From Nitrospirillum sp034653355 (GTDB lineage: Bacteria; Pseudomonadota; Alphaproteobacteria; Azospirillales; Azospirillaceae): a DNA stretch of 64,000 bases. The DNA is taken from assembly GCF_034653355.1 (NCBI RefSeq), contig NZ_JAYEER010000003.1:1178001-1242000 (forward strand), read 5' to 3'. The first letter of the stretch is position 1; each line of letters opens with the position of its first letter. The notes beneath the pieces were generated by a model that was not told the origin of the DNA, did no database searches, and saw only the letters and a program-made list of their open reading frames with translations. Below are positions 26,915 to 36,909 of this stretch, piece after piece. Position numbers and translations under genes: made by a program.

Positions 26915-27852
26915 GCGTGACGACCGACCTGCTGCGCTTCGAGGGCGTGGCCAAGCGCTATGGCGCGGTGCAGGCGCTGGCGGGCATCGACCTGGCCGTG
27001 CGCCGGGCCGAGGTGGTGGGCCTGGTGGGCGAAAGTGGCTGCGGCAAGTCCACCCTGGGCAAGGCCGCGGTGCAACTGCTGCCGCTGGATGCGGGCCGGG
27101 TCACCCTGGATGGGCAGGACCTGGCGGCACCACTGCCCCGCCAGGACCGCCTGGCCCGTCGCGCCCGTATACAGATGGTGTTCCAGGACCCGATGGCCTC
27201 GCTGAACCCCCGTGCCACCGTGGGCCGCACGCTGGAGCAGCCGCTGGCCGTGCATGGGCGCGGCACGGCGGCGGAACGGCGCGAGGCGGTGGCCGCCATG
27301 CTGGCCCGCGTCGGTCTGCGGCCGGACATGGCGCAGCGTTATCCCGACCATTTCTCCGGCGGCCAGCGCCAGCGCATCGGCATCGCCCGCGCCCTGATGC
27401 TGCGCCCCGATCTGGTGATCTGTGATGAGGCGGTATCCGCCCTGGACGTCTCGGTGCGGGCCCAGGTGCTGAACCTGCTCATGGATTTGCGGGCGGAGAT
27501 GGGGGCCGCCTACCTGTTCATCTCCCACGACCTGTCCGTGGTGCGGCACATCGCCGACCGGGTGGCGGTCATGTATCTGGGCCGCATCGTGGAAACCGGC
27601 ACCCGGGATGAGCTGTGGCGGGAGCCGCTGCATCCCTACACCCGCGCCTTGATCGCGGCCGTCCCGTCCAGCGTTCCCGGCACGGCGCGGCGCCCCCCGG
27701 CCCTGGCGGGCGATCCGCCGGACGCCGCCAATCCACCCACCGGCTGCGCCTTTCATCCACGCTGCCCCTACGCCACCGCCCGCTGCCGGGAGGAGGCGCC
27801 GGTGCTGCGCCCCATGGCGACGGAACGGACTGTCGCCTGCCATCAAGCCTGA
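26911..27852 (+). CDS. DppF/OppF-type ABC ATPase
   Basis: 313 residues from ATG 26911; the open frame upstream is an extension inside the previous gene. Walker A GESGCGKST, signature FSGGQRQRIGIARAL, Walker B LVICDEAVSALD, and the C-terminal CAFHPRCPYATARC motif. It completes a five-gene transporter (binding protein, two permeases, two ATPases) with nothing missing. Ligand unknown; it stands next to the organosulfur island and could feed it. Confidence 0.92.
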   Translation: MSVTTDLLRFEGVAKRYGAVQALAGIDLAVRRAEVVGLVGESGCGKSTLGKAAVQLLPLDAGRVTLDGQDLAAPLPRQDRLARRARIQMVFQDPMASLNPRATVGRTLEQPLAVHGRGTAAERREAVAAMLARVGLRPDMAQRYPDHFSGGQRQRIGIARALMLRPDLVICDEAVSALDVSVRAQVLNLLMDLRAEMGAAYLFISHDLSVVRHIADRVAVMYLGRIVETGTRDELWREPLHPYTRALIAAVPSSVPGTARRPPALAGDPPDAANPPTGCAFHPRCPYATARCREEAPVLRPMATERTVACHQA

Positions 27853-27887
27853 ATACATTTGTAGTGATAAAAATGTAATTATGTGAG

Positions 27888-27900
27888 TGTTAAGTTAACA
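27888..27900. promoter_or_regulatory. 13-bp palindrome in the AT-rich leader of TonB receptor 2
   Basis: TGTTAA-G-TTAACA is a perfect palindrome around one base, lying about 110 bases before the receptor start inside an unusually AT-rich stretch (27853-27960). Candidate operator or promoter element; no regulator assigned. Confidence 0.35.
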
Positions 27901-28012
27901 AATATTGATCTAACAGTTTTGTCTTAGTCGATGGATATTGTCCGTAATAGAACGATTATGGCCCCGACTTGTTTTAACGAGAACAGCGCCAAAGAGCGTG
28001 ACGGGGGTCGGC

Positions 28013-30622
28013 ATGGTTGGACGGTCAGGTGGACTTAATTTTGGGGAACGGCGGCGCCTGCTCTTGACCACGGCGCTGGCGATACTGGCGCTGGCCGCCC
28101 CGGCGATGGCGGCGGACCCGCCGGCTCCGGCCACCTCTTCGGACACCACGGCCGGCCCCGCGGCCAGCGGGGATGACGCCAATGATCTGTCCACCATCAT
28201 CGTCACCGGCACGCGGGAGCGTAAGACCCTGGCGGAAAGCCTGTCGCCGGTCTCCGTGGTCAACAGCGGCGACCTGCTGGCCACCGGCCGACCCAATCTG
28301 CGCGATGCCTTGGTGAACCTGGACCCGTCCTTTGACAACACGCCCGGATATCCCGGACAGCTGGGCTTCGCCACCAAGACGGCGTCGTTCCGGGGCCTGG
28401 GCGCCAACGAGACGCTGGTGCTGGTGAACGGCAAGCGGCGCCACACCATGTCGTCCATCTTCTTCGGCGGTTCCTGGGCGGGTCAGTCGCCCACGGACAT
28501 CGACCTCATTCCCACGGCGGCGGTGGACCATATCGAAATCCTGAAGGACGGTGCCGCGGCGCAGTACGGTTCCGACGCCATCGCCGGCGTTTTCAACATC
28601 ATCCTGAAATCCAATGCCGATGGCGGTGCGGCGCAACTGTCCTATGGGCAGTACGGCAGCAGCGTCGGCCCCTTGGGCAATTTTGGCCGGGGTGGCAGCC
28701 TGCTGCTGAACCAGGGCTTCGACATCGGCAAGGGTGGTTTCATCAGCCTCAGCCTGGACGTGGTGGGCAACGACTACACCAACACCGCCGGCTATGTGCC
28801 GACGGGGACGACGGCCAAGCCGGTGCTGATCTATCCCCTGCTGGCCAATGGCAGCCAGGACCCGCGGGAGAAGGGCGACCGTTACCGCCAGGTCTCCGGC
28901 CTGCCGGAGATCGTGAAGGAGTCCGCGTCCTATAACGCCGAGCTGCCGCTGGGCGACGACGTCACCGCCTATTCCTTTTCCACCTTCTCCCACCGCTACA
29001 GCCGCGCCTGGGCCTGGTACCGCCCCAGCAATTCCCAGCAGAACCTGATCCAGGTCTACCCTGAGGGCTACATCCCGCGCGACGTCACCGACGATACGGA
29101 TTTCCAGGCCACCGCCGGCCTGAAGGGGGCCCTGGCGGGTTGGGACTGGGATCTCAGCACCACCTATGGCCGCGATGACAGCTGGATCGGGGTGGAGAAT
29201 TCCATCAACACCTCGCTGGGCGTCAACAGCCCGCACAACTTCTATCTCGGCTCCCTCATCAACAGCGAATGGACGACCAATCTCGATGTCCGGCGACCGG
29301 TCGATACCGGCCTGTTCTCGGCACCCCTGAATGTGGCGGCGGGGGCGGAGTACCGTTACGACAGCTTTGAAATCAAGGCGGGCGACCCCTCGGCGTACGC
29401 CGATGGCGGCTACGTCTTCCCCGTCAGCTACATCTTCCCCAACGGCGGCAAGTCCCTTCCCGGCGCCTCGGCCCTGGGGTCCTACAACCCCACCCAGGCG
29501 GGGGAGCATTCGCGTGACAACGGTGCCGCCTACCTGGACTTCAGCCAGAAGCTGACCCCCGAATGGGAAGTGGCGCTGGCCGGCCGGTATGAAAGCTACA
29601 GCGACGCCGGAACCACCAGCAGCGGCAAGGTTTCCAGCCGCTACCAGCTGCTGGATGGCCTGGCGGTCCGCGGCACGGCCAGCACCGGCTTCCACGCCCC
29701 GACGTTGCAGCAGGAATATTACCGGGGCACGACGCTCAGCTACACCACGCTGACCGACAACTCCATCGTCCAGACCCTCAGCTACTACGCTGCCGTGACC
29801 GATCCGCTGGCCAAGGCGGTGGGCGCCGCACCGCTGAAACCGGAGCAGTCGGAGAACTACAGCGTCGGCATCGTTGCCAACCCGCTGCCCGACCTGGACT
29901 TCAGCCTGGACGCCTACAGCATCGACATCCGTAACCAGATCGTGCCCATCACCGTGTCGGGTGCCGGTGTCAATGGCACGGCGGTCATGAACCTGCTGCA
30001 CGCCGCCGGCGTGGTGCCCAACGACGGCCGCTACTACGCCGTGGTTTACGAACGCAACGCCGCCCCCACCCGGACCCAGGGGCTGGATCTCAACCTGCAC
30101 TATCGCACCCGGTTGGGCGAGATCGGCACCCAGGCGCTGGGTGACGTGCTGTGGGGCCTGCAGGTGAATCAGAGCGTGCATGAGGTGGTATCGGTCAATC
30201 CGCTGACCGTGAACCTGGGATCGGCGGTGCAGCCGCTGCCACGGTCCACCTACGGCGCGTTGACGGCGGCCTATCCGCGCAACACCACCCGCGCGTCCGC
30301 CACCTGGTTCCTGGATGACTGGGAGACGACGCTGCGCGTGTCGCGCTATTCCTGGACCCGCACCTACAGCGACCGTGGGGCGGCTTATGACGAGATCGTG
30401 CGGCCCGCCTACATCTTCGATCTGGACGTGACCTATGCCGTCACCAAGACGCTGAAGGCCTCCATCGGCGGCAACAACATTTTCGACAAGCGGCCGGAGA
30501 CATTGAGCGCCCTGGCCCAGGCGGCGTCGCCCATCTACCAGACCAACCCCAGCTACAGCTCCGCGTCCATCTACGGGTCGGAGGGCGGCTACTACTACGC
30601 CCGCCTGACCTACACGTGGTGA
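28013..30622 (+). CDS. TonB-dependent outer-membrane receptor 2
   Basis: About 869 residues. ATG 28013 is preceded by GGGGG, and a signal peptide follows (RRRLLLTTALAILALAAPAMAA). TonB-box-like STIIVTGTRE, then the plug with GANETLVLVNGKRRHTM and VDHIEILKDGAAAQYGSDA, and a barrel ending YYARLTYTW. This subfamily with the VNGKRRH plug is the same as receptor 4 (42992-45490). The flavin monooxygenase gene starts 22 bases downstream with its own GGAGGG, so receptor and enzyme are one transcript; likely brings an organosulfur compound to it (inference). Confidence 0.88.
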   Translation: MVGRSGGLNFGERRRLLLTTALAILALAAPAMAADPPAPATSSDTTAGPAASGDDANDLSTIIVTGTRERKTLAESLSPVSVVNSGDLLATGRPNLRDALVNLDPSFDNTPGYPGQLGFATKTASFRGLGANETLVLVNGKRRHTMSSIFFGGSWAGQSPTDIDLIPTAAVDHIEILKDGAAAQYGSDAIAGVFNIILKSNADGGAAQLSYGQYGSSVGPLGNFGRGGSLLLNQGFDIGKGGFISLSLDVVGNDYTNTAGYVPTGTTAKPVLIYPLLANGSQDPREKGDRYRQVSGLPEIVKESASYNAELPLGDDVTAYSFSTFSHRYSRAWAWYRPSNSQQNLIQVYPEGYIPRDVTDDTDFQATAGLKGALAGWDWDLSTTYGRDDSWIGVENSINTSLGVNSPHNFYLGSLINSEWTTNLDVRRPVDTGLFSAPLNVAAGAEYRYDSFEIKAGDPSAYADGGYVFPVSYIFPNGGKSLPGASALGSYNPTQAGEHSRDNGAAYLDFSQKLTPEWEVALAGRYESYSDAGTTSSGKVSSRYQLLDGLAVRGTASTGFHAPTLQQEYYRGTTLSYTTLTDNSIVQTLSYYAAVTDPLAKAVGAAPLKPEQSENYSVGIVANPLPDLDFSLDAYSIDIRNQIVPITVSGAGVNGTAVMNLLHAAGVVPNDGRYYAVVYERNAAPTRTQGLDLNLHYRTRLGEIGTQALGDVLWGLQVNQSVHEVVSVNPLTVNLGSAVQPLPRSTYGALTAAYPRNTTRASATWFLDDWETTLRVSRYSWTRTYSDRGAAYDEIVRPAYIFDLDVTYAVTKTLKASIGGNNIFDKRPETLSALAQAASPIYQTNPSYSSASIYGSEGGYYYARLTYTW

Positions 30623-30644
30623 CGGGCCACAACCGGAGGGTCCC

Positions 30645-31973
30645 ATGCCCCGCACCCAGTTGAACCTGGTCGCTTTCCTCAGCGGATCCGCCGTCAATGG
30701 CGACAGCTGGCGCCACCCCGACAGCGACATCGGCGCCGATCTCGATTTCGGGCGCTACAAGGCCTATGCCCAGGCGCTGGAGCGGGGGAAATTCGACGCC
30801 CTGTTCTTTTATGACAATGTCCTTGGCGTTCCGGACCCCGCTTTGCTGACCGCCAACCCTGGCCTGCCACGGTGGGAGCCGCTGACCCTGCTGGCCGCCT
30901 TGGCGGTGGTGACGGACCGTATCGGCCTGATCGGTACGGCCAGCACCACCTTCAACGAACCCTACAATCTCGCCCGCCGCCTGGCGTCGCTGGACCATCT
31001 CAGCGGCGGCCGCGCGGGGTGGAACCTGGTGACCGCCACCGGCGGGGCGGAGAATTTCAATCTCGACACCCATGTCGACCATGCTGAGCGCTATCAGCGC
31101 GCGCATGAATTCCACGACGTGGTCACGGGCCTATGGGACAGCTACGCCGAGGGCGCCGTTGTGAAGGACAAGGCGTCAGGGCGCTGGGCCGACCCGTCCA
31201 AGGTCCATGTGCTGAACCATAAGGGCCGCTTCTACCAGGTGCAGGGGCCGCTGAACACGCCTCGCCCCGTGCAGGGGCATCCGGTCATCGCCCAGGCCGG
31301 CGCGTCGGATGATGGCAAGGAATTGGCCGGCCGGGTGGGGGAGGTGCTGTACACGGCGGAACATGACATCGGCCTGGCCCGCGCCTTTTACGCCGACGTG
31401 AAGGCGCGGGCGGCCCGCCATGGCCGTGACCCCGGCCATGTGCGCATCCTGCCCGGCGTTTCCCCCTTCGTCGGCCGCACGCAAGGGGAGGCGGAGGACA
31501 AGTACGAGGATCTGCTGCGGTACCGTGACCAGGTGGCCACCCTGCGTGGCTTGTCCAACTACGCCAGCCTGGGCGTGGACCTGTCCACCTTGCCGTTCGA
31601 TGAGCCCATCCGGCTGCCGGACGAGATCGCGGAAACCAACAGCCACAAAAGCCGGCAGCGCCTGATGGTGGACTGGATCCGTCAGGATCGCCCCACCGTG
31701 CGCCAGTTGTACCGCAAGTTCACCGCCGGCGGTCACCGGGTATTGGTGGGGACCCCGCAAAGCATCGCCGATGATTTCGAGGAATGGTTCACCACCGGCG
31801 CCGCCGATGGCTTCACCATCATGTTCCCATCGGCCCCTGCCGGCATTGAGGATTTCGTCACTTTGGTGGTGCCGGAGTTGCAGCGCCGCGGCCTGTTCCG
31901 CCAGGATTACCCTGGTCGTACCTTGCGCGATACACTGGGCTTGCCCGTGCCGCGCAACCGCTTTTTCGCATGA
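30645..31973 (+). CDS. FMNH2-dependent monooxygenase, NtaA/SnaA/DszA family (LLM class)
   Basis: 442-residue cytoplasmic TIM-barrel monooxygenase that uses reduced flavin and O2. Family blocks visible: GKFDALFFYDNV, RWEPLTLLAALAVVT, TTFNEPYNLARRLASLD, GRAGWNLVT, HVLNHKGRFYQVQGPL and the C-terminal VVPELQRRGLFR. The family includes DszA (sulfone monooxygenase), NtaA and SnaA; such enzymes depend on a separate flavin reductase, which is not in this window. A close paralogue lies at 41613-42974. The C-S or C-N bond cleaved is not decided by sequence; the context favours sulfur. Confidence 0.88.
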   Translation: MPRTQLNLVAFLSGSAVNGDSWRHPDSDIGADLDFGRYKAYAQALERGKFDALFFYDNVLGVPDPALLTANPGLPRWEPLTLLAALAVVTDRIGLIGTASTTFNEPYNLARRLASLDHLSGGRAGWNLVTATGGAENFNLDTHVDHAERYQRAHEFHDVVTGLWDSYAEGAVVKDKASGRWADPSKVHVLNHKGRFYQVQGPLNTPRPVQGHPVIAQAGASDDGKELAGRVGEVLYTAEHDIGLARAFYADVKARAARHGRDPGHVRILPGVSPFVGRTQGEAEDKYEDLLRYRDQVATLRGLSNYASLGVDLSTLPFDEPIRLPDEIAETNSHKSRQRLMVDWIRQDRPTVRQLYRKFTAGGHRVLVGTPQSIADDFEEWFTTGAADGFTIMFPSAPAGIEDFVTLVVPELQRRGLFRQDYPGRTLRDTLGLPVPRNRFFA

Positions 31974-31979
31974 GGGACC

Positions 31980-32738
31980 ATGCTGTCAGGGGTGCCCAAC
32001 TTCCGCGATGCCGGTGGCTATGCCACCCGTCATGGCCGGGCCGTGCGCAAGGGTCGGCTTTATCGGTCAGGCCGCCCCGCCCAGGCCACCGTCTCGGATG
32101 TCGCCACCCTGCGTGACCTGGGTGTCGCCACCATCGTCGATCTGCGATGGCCGGACGAGCGGCGCCATCACCCCACCGGCCCATGGGCGGGCGCGTTCGC
32201 GGTGGTCACCAGCGATATTGGCGGTGCGGTCGATCCATGGCCAGATTTCTTGCGCGCCAGCGATCTCAGTGCCGCCGCCCTGGAAGAGTATATCCGCCGC
32301 TTTTATGCCGAGGCCGCTTTCCAGGCGCGGCATGTCGACCTGTTCGCCCGCTATTTCCAGGCTCTGGCGGATGGACCAGGCGCCCTGCTGGTCCATTGCA
32401 CCGGCGGCAAGGACCGCACCGGCCTGGTGATCGCGCTCACCCATCATCTCCTGGGCGTCCATCGTGACGATATCCTGGCCGATTATCTGGCCACCAACAC
32501 CCATTGGCCCTACGAGGTGCATGGCGCCGAGGTCGCGGCTGGCTTGGCCGCCATTCATGGCGCTGTCTTCCCGTCGGAAGCGGCTGTGCGTGCGGTCATG
32601 GAGGTGCGGCCCGATTTCCTGGACGGGGCATTCCGGTCGCTCACCGACCGGCATGGGTCGGTTGAGGGCTATATTGAATCAGTGCTGGGCGTATCGCCAG
32701 ATATGCGGGAGCGGATCGCCGCCCGTTTGACCGGATAG
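31980..32738 (+). CDS. Tyrosine/lipid phosphatase of the Y-phosphatase 3 type
   Basis: 252 residues. The P-loop HCTGGKDRTG carries nucleophile Cys140 and Arg146; the N-terminal NFRDAGGYAT motif is the family hallmark. It removes phosphate from protein tyrosine or another phospho-ester. It begins six bases after the monooxygenase stop, so it is in the receptor 2 operon. Why a phosphatase sits with scavenging enzymes is not evident; related genes are found in several ABC/monooxygenase clusters. Confidence 0.85.
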   Translation: MLSGVPNFRDAGGYATRHGRAVRKGRLYRSGRPAQATVSDVATLRDLGVATIVDLRWPDERRHHPTGPWAGAFAVVTSDIGGAVDPWPDFLRASDLSAAALEEYIRRFYAEAAFQARHVDLFARYFQALADGPGALLVHCTGGKDRTGLVIALTHHLLGVHRDDILADYLATNTHWPYEVHGAEVAAGLAAIHGAVFPSEAAVRAVMEVRPDFLDGAFRSLTDRHGSVEGYIESVLGVSPDMRERIAARLTG

Positions 32739-32824
32739 GATCTGGCATCGGTCGCGTGCCCCTGGCCTAGGGGGGCGCCATCGGGGATGATCAGGCGCCC
32801 TGTCCGCACCTCGCCCGAGCCCTC

Positions 32825-34299
32825 ATGCCCTTCCATATTCCGCTCGACCGCACCAGTCTGATATCCCTTCAGGATCAAATCTATGCGTATCTGACCCGTC
32901 TGATCGAGCAAGGCCATCTGGTCGCCGGCAGCCGCTTGCCGTCCATCAACCAGTTGGCGCAGGGCTGGTCGGTGTCACGCAATACCGTCATCCTGGTTTT
33001 GTCGCGGGCGGTTGACGAAGGGTATCTGGAAACCCAGCCGGCACGCGGCACCTTCGTGCATCGCAGTCCCCCGCGGCCCCTGAAGGAGGCGCCGCGTCCA
33101 AGCCGCGACACGGCATCGTCCAGCCCCAACGACCTGGTGTTTTTCAACGCCCCGCCCGTGATCCTGCCGGAGGACCATGGCCCTCCCGTTTCTTTCGACC
33201 ATACGGACGATTATCCGGTGTTCCGTCAGCAAAGCTGGCGCCGGATCACCCAGCAGGTCCTGCTGCGCAACGGCGGGCTTGGTGGGCAGTTCCAGCCCAA
33301 TCGCGGCATGGTGGCCTTACGCCAGGCCTTGGCGCAGTGGATACAGGTTCATTTTGGCCTCAGGGCGGATCACGAACAGATCCTCATCACCTCCGGTTTG
33401 CAGCAGGCCCATGCCATCATCGGGCAACTGCTGATCTCCGCCGGGGACAGGGTGGTGGTGGAAAGCCCTTGTTATGAGGGGAAGCCCATCCTCTACCACA
33501 AGGTGGGGGCCGTGGTGGTGCCGGTGCCCGTCGACCGTCAGGGCATAGATCCCAATGGCCTGCCGGCCGGGCCTGTACGGTTGCTGTGCGTAAACCCGGG
33601 CAGCCAATTGCCCACGGCCGTGACCATGGATTTGGCCCGGCGTCGTGCCGTCTCCTCCTGGCTGGCCGCCAATGGCGCCTGGCTGGTTGAGGAAACCATG
33701 TACGACATGCTGCGGCTGGACGGCCCCGATCTTCCCGTCCTGAGCAACCTGGTCGCGGCGGATCGTGCCATTTTCGCCGGCGTGCTGGCGCCGGTCTTGG
33801 GGGCCGGGGTGGCGCTCGGCTTCATGGTGATGCCACCGGCGCTGGTGGATGGCGCCATCCAGGTGAAGCTTGGCATGGATAGTGGCCAATCCTGGCTGGA
33901 TCAAACGGTCCTGACACGGTTCATCGTGTCCGGCGAACTGGATGCCTATCTGCGGCGCAAGCGCACGCTGCACCGGGCGCGGCGCGATGCCCTGATGCAC
34001 CATGTCGGGCAGCACCTGCCCACGTTCACGCCTCTGGGGTACGGGTGCGACCGCGCCTCACCTATCTTTTGCCGCCCGGGGCGCCGGACACCACGGTGTT
34101 GGCGCAGGCGGCGCAGCGGGTGGGAATTGGCATTGTGGCCCGGCTGGCACCACCCTCCCGCCAGCCACAAGCTGTTTCCCCGGAACGGACCCTGCTCTTC
34201 AACTATGCCGCGACCCCAGAGGGTGTGATGGGCGAGGCGGTGGCCAGGCTCGCCACCGCCATCAAGCCGCTCTTAAAAAAACAAACAAATAATGTATAA
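32825..34299 (+). pseudogene. MocR/GntR-type regulator with aminotransferase-like domain, frameshifted
   Basis: An N-terminal GntR winged helix (about 10-75, ISLQDQIYAYLTRLIEQGHL and WSVSRNTVILVLSRAVDEG) is fused to a fold-type I aminotransferase domain. The reading frame is broken at about 34036-34039: after TFTPLG the frame ends in a nonsense tail at 34228, while the next frame continues the expected C-terminus (VRPRLTYLLPPGAPDTTVLA to 34299). Restoring one G in the GGGG run repairs it to about 491 residues; sequencing error or genuine mutation. The PLP site is also degenerate: the expected Ser-x-Lys appears as FAGVLAPVLG and the usual Asp-Asp-Tyr as EETMY, so PLP binding is doubtful. Confidence 0.8.
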
Positions 34300-34617
34300 T
34301 AAACTGTTACCACAAGATTCTATATAACCGTTACTACCATCAATCCCATGTTTTGGGCATGGTGAATGTCCCGGCGGATGGCGGCTGCGAACAGCGCGAG
34401 CGTTCAACAGCCTACGCGGCCGGGACACTCAGGTGCCAGCCATCACCGTCCCCGGACGGTAGGCGGCACCCACGAAACATCCGACAAGCCATTGAATAAT
34501 GAGACTGCCAGGACCTGGCGGTATCGCTGAGCCGCGCCCCTGACCTGGACCTGATGGGGAAGGTCCGTCTGGGTGGTGTGTATAACCAATATAACTTGTG
34601 GATTGATGGGTTCTACA
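34300..34617. promoter_or_regulatory. Intergenic control region of TonB receptor 3 with three inverted repeats
   Basis: About 320 bases without a gene, AT-rich at its left end. Three inverted repeats: TGTCCCGGC (34367-34375) with GCCGGGACA (34419-34427); the palindrome ACCGTCC-CC-GGACGGT (34445-34460); and GCCAGG-A-CCTGGC (34507-34519). Any could be a regulator site for receptor 3 or the terminator of the MocR gene; no clear -35/-10 was identified. Confidence 0.4.
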
Positions 34618-36897
34618 ATGCGAATCAAACTGGAGTTCCTGCCGGCCCTGGCCCTGCTCGCTGTCACCGCCCCTACCGTTGGCCACGCCCAGGGCCCGGT
34701 CTCTGTACCGGCACCGGAGGTCGAGGGGGCGTCCGACAGTTTGGAAACCATTGTCGTAACGGCCACCCGCCGGACCCAATCCGCCCAAAGCGTGCCGGGC
34801 GCGCTGACCGTCGTCAGCCCGGCGGACATCGCCGAGCGTCATCTGGACAGCACGGTGGATATCCCCCGCTTGGCCGCCAATGCGTCGGGCTGGAATATGG
34901 ACGGCCGGGAACGGCCCCGCTTCTACATCCGGGGCATTGGCAACGGCAACGTCGCCGACAACGCCGTGGGCGCCGTCGCCGTCTACAACGACGAAGTCTA
35001 TCTCAACAACCTGTCCCTGCAGGGATTCCCCTTGTTCGACCAGGCGCGGGTTGAGGTGCTGAACGGCCCTCAGGGCACGTTGTGGGGCAAGAACGCCACC
35101 GCCGGTGCGCTTCAGTTCATTTCCAACGTGCCCGAATTCGAAACATCCGGATCCGCCGCCATCGATCTGGGGAATTTCGGCCAAAGGCGGGGGGAGGTGG
35201 TGTTGAACACCCCCCTGGTCGACGATCAGTTGGCCAGCCGGCTGTCGGTGCGCTACGAAAACCAGGACGGATGGGCCAAGGACATCACGACCGGCAAGCA
35301 AAGCGGCGATTTCGGGGATCTGGCTGGCCGCTTCCAGATACGGGATCGCATCGCCGAAGGCCGGGAAATCCTGATCAACGTCCACGGCCGGGATTATCTT
35401 GGCACCCGCACACCCTATTACGCGTCGCCCGCCAGCAACGTGAACACCCCCTTGCGGCTGGGCGGCTACGACACCACCACGGCGAACGTCAACAGCCGGC
35501 AAAAACTGACCCAGATCGGGGCCAGCGCCAAGGTCGATTGGGCTTTCGACGACACACTGAAGCTGACATCCATTTCGGCCGTCGAGCGTGGCGACCGCGA
35601 GGGGGTGACCGATACCGACAACACGGCCAAGGAATATGGGCGGGGCTACTACCGCACGCGGCCGACACAGGTCAGTCAGGAATTGCGCCTGGCTTCCGCC
35701 ACCGATCAGCCCTTCAGCTGGATCACCGGCGCGTATTTCTTCCACGAGGATCTGTCCGACAGGACATCCAGCGCCATCCTGCCGCCGGGGGCGGCAACCA
35801 CGCCGGCGATCCTGGGCCAGCCCGCGTTCTCGTCCGCCTCATACGACCAGTCGACCAACAGCGCCGCCGTCTTCGGCAACCTGACCTATCGCTTCAACGA
35901 CCAGTTCTCGATCTCCGGCGGTTTGCGTTGGACCCATGACAACATGGCCATCGACTACACGGGGGTCCAAGGAACGGGCAGCGTCAGCTGGTCGAACCTC
36001 ACGAACTGGTGGAACCCGTCCTCGGTCTCCAGCCCTCTGAAGCAAGTGGCGCGGCTGTCCACGACCCGCAGTTGGCGTAAGCTGGGCTGGGAAGTGGAGC
36101 CGGAGTTCCACCTGACGCCGGACCAGATGTTCTACATCCGCGTGGCCACCGGCTACCGCGCCGGCAATTTCAACACCCAGCTGACGGTCAACCCGACCTC
36201 TCCCGGTGCGACACCCTTGCAGGGGCCGGGCGTGGTCAACCCGGAAAGCCTGATCTCCTATGAGGTCGGCTACAAGGCGACCTTGTTCGACAAGCGCCTG
36301 GAACTGGCGGTCGATGGCTTCTACGGCGACTACAGCAATATCCAGGTTTCCTGGACCGCGACCAACGCCGCCACCAAGGCCACAGTGATCTCCTTGGCCA
36401 ATGCGGCGTCCGGCGAAAGTTATGGGGGGGAGTTCAGCTTCAGGGCCCGCCCCACCCAGGCCCTGCTGGTCAGCGGCAATGTCGGCGTTCTGCAGACCCG
36501 GTTCACGGACTTCACCGGCCCCAGTTCCGCCTCCCTCAACGGGAACCAGTTCGCCCGCGCACCGCATTTCACCGCCAACCTGGGCGCCGACTACAGCTTT
36601 GACACGACGGTGGGTGATTTCAGCGTCGGCAGTAACTGGAACTACACTGGGCATTACTTCTTCATCGTCTCAAATGAAACGGCACCGGCCCTTCAGCAAG
36701 ACGGCTATTTTCTGGGCGATGTTCATCTACTCTTCGTCCCGAAGAACAGCAATTTCGAGTTCAGTGGCATCATAAACAATATCGCTGACACCCGATACAA
36801 GGTTCAGGTCCAGCCATACTCCGCCACGACACAGCTCTTCTACTACCAGTACGGCGCGCCACGCACCTGGCTGGTCTCCGCGAAATATCATTTCTGA
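34618..36897 (+). CDS. TonB-dependent outer-membrane receptor 3
   Basis: About 759 residues from ATG 34618, which places a signal peptide at the start (MRIKLEFLPALALLAVTAP, then VGHAQ); an upstream in-frame ATG at 34606 would only add GST. TonB-box-like ETIVVTATRR, plug with FYIRGIGNGN and VEVLNGPQGTLWGKNATAG, barrel ending TWLVSAKYHF. The plug type differs from receptors 2 and 4. Followed after 12 bases by the amidohydrolase, and probably first gene of an operon through to the DszC-like gene (41507). Confidence 0.88.
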   Translation: MRIKLEFLPALALLAVTAPTVGHAQGPVSVPAPEVEGASDSLETIVVTATRRTQSAQSVPGALTVVSPADIAERHLDSTVDIPRLAANASGWNMDGRERPRFYIRGIGNGNVADNAVGAVAVYNDEVYLNNLSLQGFPLFDQARVEVLNGPQGTLWGKNATAGALQFISNVPEFETSGSAAIDLGNFGQRRGEVVLNTPLVDDQLASRLSVRYENQDGWAKDITTGKQSGDFGDLAGRFQIRDRIAEGREILINVHGRDYLGTRTPYYASPASNVNTPLRLGGYDTTTANVNSRQKLTQIGASAKVDWAFDDTLKLTSISAVERGDREGVTDTDNTAKEYGRGYYRTRPTQVSQELRLASATDQPFSWITGAYFFHEDLSDRTSSAILPPGAATTPAILGQPAFSSASYDQSTNSAAVFGNLTYRFNDQFSISGGLRWTHDNMAIDYTGVQGTGSVSWSNLTNWWNPSSVSSPLKQVARLSTTRSWRKLGWEVEPEFHLTPDQMFYIRVATGYRAGNFNTQLTVNPTSPGATPLQGPGVVNPESLISYEVGYKATLFDKRLELAVDGFYGDYSNIQVSWTATNAATKATVISLANAASGESYGGEFSFRARPTQALLVSGNVGVLQTRFTDFTGPSSASLNGNQFARAPHFTANLGADYSFDTTVGDFSVGSNWNYTGHYFFIVSNETAPALQQDGYFLGDVHLLFVPKNSNFEFSGIINNIADTRYKVQVQPYSATTQLFYYQYGAPRTWLVSAKYHF

Positions 36898-36909
36898 GGA
36901 GGGCGATAG

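Noticed and set aside
28025..30730. A 901-codon open frame on the minus strand opposite TonB receptor 2
   Set aside because: Low-complexity Gly/Val/Gln-rich translation with no domain, mirroring the GC-biased codon positions of the real gene; receptor motifs, signal peptide and ribosome site are all on the plus strand.
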